Assembly: GCA_009602735.1 (NCBI GenBank)
Contig: WELA01009260.1
Span: 96,693-160,692 of the forward strand
Reading direction: 5' to 3'
DNA: 64,000 nucleotides
Origin: Mesotaenium endlicherianum
Lineage: Eukaryota > Streptophyta > Zygnematophyceae > Zygnematales > Mesotaeniaceae
A program made the position numbers and the translations under genes. Position 1 is the stretch's first letter; every line of letters starts with the position of its first letter. This document shows, in pieces, positions 12,026 to 22,122 of the stretch. The notes beneath the pieces were generated by a model, which did no database searches, was not told the origin of the DNA, and worked only from the letters and a program-made list of their open reading frames with translations.

Positions 12026-15000
12026 TCAAGGGGCGGCCAGCCAGAACGGGGGCACTTCATACGCAAAAGAGTGCAAGTGTGCGAAGATCCACGCCATGCC
12101 GGCCAGAAGCAGGCCCAGCAAGAACACTGTGGCTATCTCCCCAGCACGGCGTGCCTTAGTCCCACTGAGAGCGTCCCCCTCGAAGGACAAGGGAGTCAGG
12201 GCCCGTCGGGTACCGTCCTCCACTCTGTCCTCGAGCTGCTCTTCCTCCATCATCTCCTCCTCCTCGTCCTCCTCCGCCATCTCCTTCTCCCGCCCCTCCA
12301 CCAAGGCCGCCTCTCCCAGGGTGTTAGTCTTCTGCGAGTGGCCGGGGCTGCTTCCAGCGCCGCCTGCAAATTCCAGCTCCAGCTCCCGCCCCACCATTAC
12401 CTCCTTTGCCTGCGAAGACACTTCTGCTCCTCCTCCTCCAAACCCTCCGCCTCCAGCTCCTCCAAATCCTGCTGCTCCAACTGCTCCTGCCCCTCCTGAG
12501 GCAGCCTTGCTACTGGTGCAGCGGTACGCCCCCGAGACCGAGTGGTTATCCTCGTCCCTGCGGCTCCCGCCAGAAGCTGAAGGCCGAGGGCCTCTCGACA
12601 GCACGCCGTCTATAGGACGAGGTGGCGTGGCCTCGGACGACGCAAGCTCAAAAGAGGCCGACCCGACGCCGGCGCGCGCCGGCAGCGGCGGTTGCTGCTC
12701 CACGCTGGTGGTGTTGGCCGCGGCCTCTGCCGCCGCAGCTGCCGCGGCCGCGGCCGCCCGCCTGCGCGTGATCACCATTGGTGTGGTGGTGGTGTTGGAG
12801 GTGGTCGGGGTCGACGCTGACAGGTCGTCCGAGTACGCCTCGCCCGAGTGCGAGGGCGTCTGCTGTCCTTTTATTGGGGTCCTCGAGCCCGCAGCCTGCG
12901 CAGTCGTCACCCACAGAGTGACACGACGGCTTTGAGGTCAGGCTCAGAGAAGTGCCCTGCAGGAGATCGCGGCAGGCGCGAGAGGTGGGAGATGCCTGCC
13001 AGCTCATCCAGGCCTGGATAAAAGTGGTGGGACGCGCTGGAAGGCGGCAGGTGGGCAATGTGAGGGGGCCGCTGGTGGAGGTGGGGGTTGTGCAGCCGAT
13101 GGTGTGCAAAGAGAGGTGGGGNGACGACATCGCAATAGGGAGGGGAAGAAACAGGTGTCGAGCTCGACTGTGGCGAACAAAGCGCTTGCAAGTGAATTGC
13201 CAGGGCGAGGGCCTCAGGTTCGGTAGAAGGGGGGCTGGAAGGAGCCAGGAGATGTGGCAGTAGTGTGTGGGTGAGAGCGCGTGACTGTGTGTGCCTGTCT
13301 GTGAGCGCGCGAGGTTTGAGTATTTGCTGTAACCTTCAACAGCACCCTGCGTACTCCGCAGCAAAGCTGCTTCAGCGCGCAAGAGACTGAGCAGGCCACA
13401 AGACAGACGTGGCCCCGTGAGGAGGGCAGCCGACGTGGCAAGAGAGAGCTAGGAAGGAAGCAGCGATCGTGACAAGACACATGGCAGGGAAGAAACCCCA
13501 AGCGCTGACTACCAGTGCCACCTCAGCAACAGCTGTCCTCTGGCGGACAGACAGGGGTTTAGCCGTTACACATGACTTGCACGCCCAGCAAGCCCAGCCC
13601 AGCCCAGCCCAGCCCAGCCCAAGCACCCCCTGCCATGGAGGCTGGTTTTTGGCATCTAGGAGAGAAAGTGACAAGGCTGAAGAAAGAGGAGAAGAAGCAG
13701 AAAAGAGAAGAAGAAAAAGGAGAACAAGAAGGAGAGCAACACCCTGTGATGATGACTAGTGTCTCTACGCGTCTGGAGCCATGCATGCTGTTTGTAGGAT
13801 AAGCTGGTGCTAAGAAAGTCACGAGGAGCTATACGGGCCAGGCAGAAGAACAGATGCTGTTCGGGAGGGAGGGATGGTGCTAAAAGGAGATAAGGGCCAA
13901 GCATAAGAAAAACTAGAAAAGGCTCTCAGCTTGGGTACATGCGTTCCAGAAGAGGCAGGGTTGGAGGGTGGAGGGTGGAGGGTGGAGGGGGGAGGGAGCG
14001 AGGGAGCGAAGGACTCAGGCGGGAGCGAGCAATGGTTGCATGTGCCAAACAAGTCCTACAGGTGCCAGCCAAAGCCGTGCAAGGAAGGGAGTGAAAGAAA
14101 TTGGGCGGGAGCGAGAGCGGGGCATGCATGCATGCACCGCATGCGAATCTGCCCCCAGAGGAGGGTAGGAAGNTGCTCACCCTCTTCACCACGCTGGTGG
14201 GGACGGGGGGCGTGTGGGGATTGACGACGAGCTGGAGGGCCATGTCGAGGTAGTACTCCTTCCTCTGCCTCTGCTCCCATCGTACGCACGCACACAAGCA
14301 AGCATGTCAGCAGCACGCGAGCAGCGAACGAGCAACATCCGAGAGCAGGGCAGGGGCAGAGAGGGCCAGGTCAGCTCAGAGCTCTGAGACGCTTTGGCTA
14401 TTCCTGAGGGGGGGGCCTTGGAGGGAGCAGATGATGGCAAGGCGGGATGACGAAGCCACACGGCAGCGGGCCACGGTTGCGCGCTTCTGGGCTGTGCATT
14501 GCTGTGCGAACACCGCCCGCGAGCAGGGTGCAATGTGCCTCGATAGCAATGCCAACTGAGGGTCTCGATTCAGTGAGCTGACACTCCCTACTGCTGCCAG
14601 ACGACTCAATCCTGATACGAAGAGGCGCTTGCACTCGAGCAACACTAAGAGATTCTGTTTGACCAACACATTGATTCTTGCCTGCATAGATGATTGCTAC
14701 GGGTGCTCGAATGGCGAAGTCACTAGAGACTACCATTTGACCCTAAGGCCACGATGTTGGAAGATTGAGATGATGAGACGTGCTGTCCATGACCTACAGC
14801 AGAATGAAAGCCCTTTAGAAAGAACCGCAGCTTTCGACCTCGTGTTCCATGATTCTTTAAGCAAATAGTTCCTTACATTTTACTGAGGTTTTTGACTTGA
14901 GAAGGAATCTGGTTCTGCTCCACAAGGCTCCGAAGATATCAAAGTGTAGCTCTTAAACACCTACTCTACAATTCACCTGAACCTTTCTCCGACACAAATC

Positions 15001-15114
15001 AAGTTGAATATGAAGACTCACCGATGAGGGCAGTGACACGCCGCGTGCAGAGAGCCAGTCGATAAGCTCCAGCACCTTCATGCGCCTGACTTCTTCCTCA
15101 GTATTGAAATCCAT
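12026..15114 (-). CDS. Predicted LEM-like/HeH domain protein with one C-terminal membrane helix (inner nuclear membrane type)
   Basis: Three minus-strand exons, all joined at phase 0, give 350 residues: 15114-15022 (ATG, 31 codons), 14270-14181 (30 codons) and 12895-12026 (289 codons plus TGA). Donors are GTGAGTC and GTGAGCA; acceptors are AGCAG and GCGCAG. Residues about 13-47, split by intron 1, read LIDWLSARGVSLPSS then RQRKEYYLDMALQL. This follows the helix-extended-loop-helix pattern of LEM-like/SAP-like domains; by recollection LAP2 has a similar short-helix, LP, QRK, Y-x-x-x-x-LQ series. A low-complexity middle follows: Thr/Ser-rich, a poly-Ala tract after RRR (about residue 105), Gly-rich, then strongly acidic. 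KARR precedes a helix at about 315-333 (IATVFLLGLLLAGMAWIFA) and a 17-residue tail. An N-terminal nucleoplasmic domain plus a C-terminal anchor is the layout of inner nuclear membrane proteins; that role is inference. The 279-residue reading on the opposite strand is a shadow. Confidence 0.7.
13591..13620. repeat. (CCAGC)n minisatellite
   Basis: About six CCAGC units lie in intron 2 of the LEM-like gene. A second purine-rich repeat with GGAGGGT units lies at about 13966-13995 in the same intron. Confidence 0.9.
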
Positions 15115-16800
15115 GTCGTCCTGTAAGATCTTATGAATGTGCTACACGGGTGTGTATGTACCTTCCTAACGACTAACACTCCTGCTGTCGTGAGGGAAAA
15201 AGGCAAAGGTAGAGTTTTCGAATACGGGGCTCACCCTCAAACGAGGCAGTATTGCATTCAGGAGCAAGCCCGAATGGACATAGGCTTTGCAAGGAAGAAA
15301 ACAGAGTGTAGCAGCCTATGCGAAAGGACGATACTCTTTAGCCTGTCTGCACGATTGGGGGCCTTGAGTTACGACGATGCTTACTTCAAAACTCAAAATG
15401 AATGGGGTAACACAGCTGCCGCATGAGCGGCACCCCCCAGTTACCGCTTCTCAAACGCTACCAACGGCTAGGTTCCAGTCTTCACCGACTTTTGTGTGCA
15501 ACGTCGAATGTCGACGGTCGACGAAACCCACTCCCGTCCTTCAGACGTCCTCGGCTTTCACAATTCTAATCGCTGCATGGAACGGTCTCCTTTGCCGTAC
15601 TACTCAGCAAACAGCACATGCAGCTTCACTCTTCTCGTATCCTAACCGTCGCTTTTTCGTATGCCTCATGGCTTTCTTCTTGTTCGTACCTCCGCGTCTC
15701 TCTACCCACGGTATCCTTCTTCTCGTACCGCTGAAGATATTTTCCGAGCCACGCAGCTTCGCTCTTCTCGTACCCCGACCGCCTCTTTTACGTATCTCTT
15801 GACCTTCATCTTTTCGTACGCCTGCCGTCTTTGTTCCCGCACCCCGCGACCTCCCTCTTTTCGTACTCCCAATCGCCTGTGTTACGACGTATTCCCCGGA
15901 CAAATTCCTTCATACTTTGTCTCTTTCTCTGTTAATCCGCCTTGTCGCGACTACTATCCAGTTGACGGCGCCGCACGCGTAACGTAAGTTACGGCCGCCC
16001 AGAAACGGTAGTCTACGCTGACCACCGGTCCAATTGTTGACCACCGACAGATCAATCTTGGCACAGGACAATTGCAGACTGACGAAGGAAGTGATCCCGA
16101 ATCCCGGGGGTGAAGCGGGAATTAACGGCCTGGTCTGCTGAATAGCTGACCAAGCTGAGGCCGCAAGACTGAACAGCTCAGCTGGGAAGCTGACATGGTC
16201 AAGTGGCCATGTGAAGACGCTTCGTCAACCGTAAAGCTGATTGTGTTGCAGACATGCAAGCGTCACAATGAGCCCAAGCGCTGACTTGACGGCACTCTCA
16301 GTCGTTGGACTTGGGTTGAGGCTGCCACGACTTAAGCAGCCAGACCAAAGGCGTGGGTCGCCAACGTCACGCAGTCTTGCATGCTAATTGACGAGCTAAG
16401 CCAACCGGGCAGTATGCTCGAGGCTGCATGCATGGTTAAGAAAAGAGACACGCAGCAGGAAAATTGCATGGAGACACGCAGCACAGAGAAATCCTGCATG
16501 CAGGGTGCCTGGATAAGGCACGAGGGTTGCACGCACCCGCCTCATTCTTCTCACCCACATTTGCCAGTGAAGCAGAGAGAGCGCAAGAGAGAAAGACGGG
16601 CGCCAAGAAGAAGGAGTTCCTAAGGCCATAGAAGAGCCTAGGACGCTCCAGGCGACGCTCGAAGATTTCCCTTCTTGTGTAGCATAGAAAGTTAGCAGTA
16701 AGGAGTTCCTAAGGGGAATCTCTGGTAGCCAGAAGCGAGAGTTTACAGAATTGAATCTGCTAGGAGTTCCAGCACATAAAACAGACCAAACGCCATAGGT
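15115..16800. other. Upstream region of the LEM-like gene and left flank of element M
   Basis: The first few hundred bases should hold the promoter of the minus-strand LEM-like gene; no TATA element is obvious. From about 15620 to 15880 the plus strand has a degenerate pyrimidine-rich repeat with the recurring word TTYTCGTAY. From about 16000 to 16800 the sequence probably belongs to the 5' end of element M, but I could not define an LTR boundary or primer site. A GGAGTTCCTAAGG word occurs twice (about 16613 and 16701). Confidence 0.4.
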
Positions 16801-17207
16801 GTGCAGAGTGCACATAAAATGGTAAGTGATGTGTTAGATGGGGAGTTCTCAGAAGTCTCAATTGTCGAATTGCTGTTAGCAAGAGCAGAATTAGCGTTTG
16901 AAGCTCTCAGTGAAGAACTGAATGAGCTTAGCCAGCAGTGGAAACTGTTAAGGCAAGGTGTTGGGCGAAAAGCTCAACTCAAGCCCGCAGTAGATTCATA
17001 AGTTCAGAGTTTTGTAAGCTGTGGCTTTGTGAAGTTAAGCAAAAGCCTGAAAGGCGAATTTCTCTGCAACATTGATATTCCTGGTACTATTCTGCGTACA
17101 CGTGATTTTTGCAAACTACAATTTATTCACTTGGTGAAGCCATCAACTTGGGCGAAAGCCTATTTGGAAGTAAGGCACTTATGTCCTACTTCTGAGAACT
17201 CTGTTGA

Positions 17208-18995
17208 TTGGTTCAGGTGAATAAGAATTCTCAAGCGAATTGGGAATTGAGGCCTGTGAAGGCTGCCGATGTTCATCCTGGACGGGGACCCGGAGAAATT
17301 CAATTGTATATGCGGTTGAGGAGTGGAAGGATATATCATCTTGTGGAGCCTGTGAAAGGCTCTAACTCCGGTCAAAGTCCACGAAAGAGTGAGACATCTC
17401 AGCAAGTTGATAACCTGAGGAGAGAGCTACCATCGGAAGACGAGTTGCAACACAACTTTGCAAACGGTGAGACTCCGTGTCACGCACGTATCTTTGCACC
17501 TGGTTTAGGCAAGGAACGAAGCACACAGGAAGAAGTCGGTGAGTGGTGGTCACCTTTCGAGATGACTAGTGAAGATAGGGTTGAAAATCCTAAGTTCAAG
17601 CTGTCTACAAAGTGCTTTAGTGGACGAATCGGTGGAAATAGTCTCACTTTCAAAGAGTTTGATGAGATCTATTGGGCGAAGTCCTTTGAAAAGATCCGAA
17701 AGGATGCTTCATACACTCAATTTGTTGCATTCATAAGCCCGATTCAGTACTTGGACAAGAATGCCTTGCTACTTTATTGCCAATTCCGGAAGGATGAAAG
17801 CCTTACCCACGAATAAGCATTTGGAGAGCAAAAGAAAGCAAGGGATTTGAAAATCCAGAAAGAGGCTGCTAAAGCTCGTATATCCGCTTTATTGTCAGGA
17901 AGAGCAGTTCCTGCCATTCCTGTCGAGAGCGTAGACTTAGCTCCACTAATAGAAGAGCGCACAGAGGCCATGCAACATCTCACAGAAGGCCAGCAGAGAG
18001 CGGCTCGACGAGATGATGATGCTGGGTCCGTCGTTGAATTGCAAAGAGTATGTGTAGATCTGTCTGAAAAGATTGCAAATGCCCAGGAACGAGTAACACG
18101 CAAAGCTGTACCAGTTAATGGGCAGAAGAGTGATAGTGCTGCTACCAAAGCTAGCCAAGCGAAAGCTCTGGCTAGTTGTCAAAGGAATTTGGAAGCTGGG
18201 GATGACCAGCTGGACCCTGAGCACTGTCTGCGTCGTTTCTTTAGTCTGCTTGAGCAAAAAAATTCGGAAGACCGCAGTCTGAAGGTCCACCGTTATGTGC
18301 ATTTTGTCCTTCAAAAGATCAAGACAATCATGGAAGTCAAGTCCAGGCTGGTGGATCTTGCCAAGAAGGCAGGAATCTATGAACCCAGGATTGTGGCTGA
18401 CAACTTTTTGTTATGCTTGGGCAAGGAAACAAATCGAGAAGTCAGGCCACATCTTTCTGCACGACGTGGAATTGACTAGAACATCGACGAGACTGCCGAA
18501 ATAGCACGCAATGTCGAAGAAGGTAAAGTCTGGTACAAGGAGGCTTTTGGGACGCTTATGGCTTTTGAGAAAAAGGAGGAATCCTCTCCTCCTAAGACCA
18601 ACAACTCTAATTTTCAATTTAAGAAAAAGAGCGGGTCTTTCCATGGATTTGCTAAGCACGCCAACACTGCTGAGACAGCAGAAGGTTGTTGGAAGTGTGG
18701 AAAATCAAGACATCAGAAGCGAGATTGTCCGTACCCAGATGCTAAGCAATTTTCAGCTAGCAAGGTGCAGGTATGCGCCCATTGCAGCAAAAAGGGACAC
18801 TCAGAATATGAGAGCTGGTCTAAGAATCCAATTGTAAAGCCACCATGGGCTAATGCCGCCACGAAAGAAGCAAATAAAGAGAAAAAGAAAGGAAAAGGTA
18901 CCTCTGGCGACCGAAAGGGCAAACAAAAGTTTGATGCCATGAGTGCTGAGATTGCAGAGCTGAAAGCTCAAATTTGCAAGGCTAAACGCGCCTAA
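17208..18995 (+). CDS. Element M gag-like region with two zinc knuckles (broken)
   Basis: The region reads as a gag polyprotein in several pieces. The middle part is alpha-helical and Gln/Glu-rich (AKARISALLSGRAVPAIPVE, then a coiled-coil-like run), followed by a capsid-like helical segment. The end has a CCHC knuckle at about 18687-18728 (CWKCGKSRHQKRDC) and a second, related Cys-Cys-His knuckle at about 18774-18815, then a Lys-rich tail. Such knuckles bind nucleic acid in retroelement nucleocapsids. The minus-strand fragment at 62700-63601 shares the ISALLSGRAVPAIPVESVDL-type segment and the GQQRAA and DDAGSV words. The region looks broken, with a few breaks. Confidence 0.7.
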
Positions 18996-19369
18996 TGTCT
19001 ATCATGATGCAGATGTGGCCGAGAGAGCCACCTGCAAAGGCAAGAAGTTGATGCTTGAGAAGGTAGCGATTGTAATGGCCAGTGAGCGTGCGGATCATGA
19101 CCGTCTAGTACCAAGGAATGCTGAGAAGCTTCCTCAGACCTTTCGGATCACGTTGAATGAGGAGAACATCACACAACTACGCCATGCAAAGATTGGATCA
19201 CGCAAGTCCTTCAATTTCTCATTGGATGAGCTGAAAGCTCTGGTGGAACACCAGATTCAGCACACTCCTATGATCTCTTTGGCTGATTTGCATATTGCTT
19301 TTCCTTTTTCGGACGAAGAGGCTGAACGGCAGCTGGATATAGCTGAGGAAGGTGCAAACAGCGCTTCAT

Positions 19370-19742
19370 TGTCTACCAACTTCAGCACTGTGAGAGTGCA
19401 AAATAAGGAAGGTGCGCTGAAGATCAACAATTGGCCTGCTCCAAACATTCTGTTTGTACAGGTGCACAATCAGTCATCTTGGGAAAGCGAGCCATGAAGG
19501 CCCTGGGATTGACTGCAAGGGACTTGAAAGAGAGTCCTTTTCAGTTGAGAATTGCATCAGGTCAGATTACCAAGTCTTGCGGAGTCGCGCGCAAGCCTGT
19601 AAAAGTTATAGTTAACTCGGGGAAACTTGAGGAGGCGTCATTGTGGATTGAATGCACAGTGACGGAAGTCGAGAATTGTGACGTATTGCGAGGGACAGAA
19701 GCTTTGATCCCTCTGGGCAGGGTTATTGATCTGCGGAAGTAG
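19370..19742 (+). CDS. Element M retropepsin-like aspartic protease remnant
   Basis: The segment has the layout of a retroviral-type aspartic protease: a TGAQSVILGKRAMKALGL stretch typical of the residues after the catalytic Asp, a beta-rich middle (ASGQITKSCG) and a C-terminal strand pattern ending in VLRGTEALIPLGRV. In LTR elements this enzyme cleaves the Gag-Pol polyprotein. It lies between gag and the methyltransferase, where protease normally sits before reverse transcriptase. The reading is broken. Confidence 0.55.
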
Positions 19743-20032
19743 AAAGTAACCTACCAGCACACTGATAGGCAACCAACAAGAGAAATTCCTGTAAAAATGG
19801 TGTGCCACAGTGAGGCAAGTTACGGAATCTTGGACTGTTGTGCCACCACCGAGTATCCAAAACTCTATGACACGCTTATGAGGAAAGAGGAGGCTGAATA
19901 TTCCAGCATTAATATGCCACTACTTTTGATCTGGCAGCCAGGATGGCGCAACTGGAAGCAGTGAGTAATCTGGATCGTGGCCCGCAAGAGCTATTACCAG
20001 TACCATATCCGGTTATTTAATCACTGAATCTG

Positions 20033-20700
20033 ATGCCTGGGGTGGAGCCGATATCCCAAGCAACTGTCAGAATGGAAAATCCATTCCAAGAGACTGGAGT
20101 AATGGTGTTGGAACTATTTGGAGGAGCGGGATCGGGTACTGCCGCATTGATCCAAAGAGGCATTAAGGTATCCAAGGTCCTCTATGTGGATAATGACGAA
20201 GATGCCCATCGCGGTTTTCAGGAAGCAATGGGCCAGCTGCGAATAATGTGTCACTTTCAAAACCTGGCTTCGACCACTCAGCAGGTGGAGCGCCTGGCTG
20301 ATGGATGCATTATGAATGACAGGCTGGAAAGCTTGCACCCGTACCAAATTGACTGGGTGTTTGCCGGATTTCCTTGTCAACCATTCTCCCAAGCTGGAAG
20401 TCGGAAGGGCTTCGGCGATCACAGAATACAACACCGGGGAAAGATGGTGAAAATCATCTAATCGCTGCAAGAGCGACAGCGACAGTTTCCACCAGTGTAT
20501 GTGATTGAGAATTCGCATCCAGGATTGGACTACAAGAAGATGAAGCCTGGAGCTCCGTGGCTGATTTTTGACTCTACTTTGGGTCATCACGTTTTGCTAA
20601 ACGATGCAAGGCACAGAGGATTGTCTCAACGAGCCAGGATATTCTGGACAAACGGTATGCCCATTGAGCATTTGAGGACTATGGAGACAATTTCATGACA
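20033..20700 (+). CDS. Captured C5 cytosine DNA methyltransferase domain in element M (broken)
   Basis: Conserved C5-methyltransferase motifs appear in the correct order: motif I at 20108-20137 (LELFGGAGSG, S-adenosylmethionine binding), motif II just after (YVDND), motif IV at about 20366-20395 (GFPCQPFSQAG, with the catalytic PCQ at 20372-20380), motif VI at about 20507 (ENSHPG) and motif VIII at about 20627-20653 (QRARIFWTN). Motif VIII resembles the RARYFW form of Dnmt3/DRM enzymes more than the QRRER form of most bacterial ones; this is recollection plus inference. The enzyme family transfers methyl groups to cytosine C5 in DNA. Target-recognition and last motifs were not clearly found downstream. 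It lies in line with gag and protease on the same strand, so it belongs to the element, not the host. The reading is broken. Confidence 0.85.
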
Positions 20701-21273
20701 ACCTTCCAACGCAAGATGCGTGGAAGAGGTACTGGGAGTAATCGCCAGACCAGTACAAAGAAAAGATGCTTACCCGCAGTTTAGTATCAATGAGCCGGGA
20801 CACCAAGAGTGGTTCTGCCTACTTTCACAGCATACCCAGAGTCACGTGCTTTCACAAAAGAAGGAGCTGGAATGGTAAGAGATCTCGCTGCAGACTCTCT
20901 TTGGCGAGAACCTTGGGCTATGGAAAAAGGAAATTGTTTGGGACTTCCACGATCGTGGTAACCATCATCCAAAGAGTGGGAAGAACTGGTGTAGCGAAGG
21001 TGTTTGGCAACATGATTGGGCAACACACCATGACTTGGTTGCTGGAGACCATTATGACTTGGAACATGTGACTTTTGCCAACAAGCCTATGCCCAGAATT
21101 CCAACAGTGATGTGCGGAAGGTTGGTGGTGCCTACTTCAGACCAGAGGGAGGAGCGTAATGTTTGGCAACGCTGGGACATAACTCCTATGCGCAGAAATG
21201 CAGCTGAAGAACCCAAAGATACCCACACACCACTCAAAGAAGCTAGAATGGCTGAATTAGGACGCTGCCGCGA

Positions 21274-22086
21274 TGTAACGATCCGCCGCGTGGCCGGATG
21301 CGGCGCGTGCGACACGTTGCGTGGAGCAATAGAAGTGTCGGTTTGAATTGTATAAGTACAATTGGCGCGCGATGAAAGTACCTCGAGTTACCTTTTTGTT
21401 CGTATTGCTACATTGGTATCGGAGCGCGAACGTACGCAACCGTGTCCAGGAGACGAGGGTTCAAATCCCGCGGGGTGCGAAACTCGTCGATGGTACGACC
21501 GTACGGCGATCTTTGGATTGTGCAAAGAAAGGATGCTATCCCGAAACAATGTCCCTCACGGGTGCCGGAGCATGAGTGCCCGGGACGTGCACACTTGTTG
21601 GTGGGAGGAGTGTAACGATCCGCCGCGTGGCCGGATGCGGCGCGTGCGACACGTTGCGTGGAGCGATAGAAGTGTCGGTTTGAATTGTATAAGTACAATT
21701 GGCGCGCGATCAAAGTACCTCGAGTTACCTTTTTGTTCGTATCGCTACATAGGTATCGGAGCGCGAACGTACGCAACCGTGTCCAGGAGACGAGGGTTCA
21801 AATCCCGCGGGGTGCGAAACTCGTCGATGGTACGACCGTACGGCGATCTTTGGATTGTGCAAAGAAAGGATGCTATCCCGAAACAATGTCCCTCACGGGT
21901 GCCGGAGCATGAGTGCCCGGGACGTGCACACTTGTTGGTGGGAGGAGTGTAACGATCCGCCGCGTGGCCGGATGCGGCGCGTGCGACACGTTGCGTGGAG
22001 CGATAGAAGTGTCGGTTTGAATTGTATAAGTACAATTGGCGCGCAATCAAAGTACCTCAAGTTACCTTTTCGTTTGTATCGCTACA
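21274..22086 (+). mobile_element. Tandem TRIM array: LTR-internal-LTR-internal-LTR
   Basis: Three near-identical 139-bp LTRs (21274-21412, 21611-21749, 21948-22086) begin TGTAACGATCCG and end GCTACA. They alternate with two 198-bp internal regions (21413-21610, 21750-21947). Each internal region starts with the primer-site-like TTGGTATCGGAGCG (AGGTATCGG in the second) and ends with the purine tract GGTGGGAGGAG. It encodes no protein. Flanking words CGCGA (21269-21273) and CGCAA (22087-22091) look like a target-site duplication with one change. TRIMs are non-autonomous LTR elements moved by the enzymes of larger relatives. Here the LTR ends and primer site match element N. The element sits inside M. 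Confidence 0.9.
21413..21610 (+). mobile_element. TRIM internal domain with a tRNA T-arm-like segment
   Basis: Inside the 198-bp body, at about 21440-21480, is GACGAGGGTTCAAATCCCGC followed by GGGGTGCG. This has the form of a tRNA T-arm with the Pol III B-box consensus GGTTCRANTCC and a paired stem (GGG/CCC). It is sense relative to the element and lies about 40 bases after the primer site. The same segment occurs in the second unit and, with changes, at about 57235. No full tRNA cloverleaf was found. Confidence 0.6.
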
Positions 22087-22122
22087 CGCAAATTGATTGA
22101 GCTCATAGACAGGTGAATAGCT

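Noticed and set aside
12096-12935. Long plus-strand open frame of 279 residues opposite the LEM-like gene
   Set aside because: Its residues are Ser/Pro/Ala-rich low complexity, the mirror of the Ala/Gly/Glu-rich minus-strand exon, which has a membrane helix, good splice sites and a sensible stop.
20033-20700. Host DNA methyltransferase gene
   Set aside because: No introns, broken reading, and it is in line with gag and protease of a repeated element.
21274-22086. CRISPR-like or satellite array
   Set aside because: Only three long repeats with LTR features (TG...CA ends, primer site, purine tract) in a eukaryotic retroelement setting.
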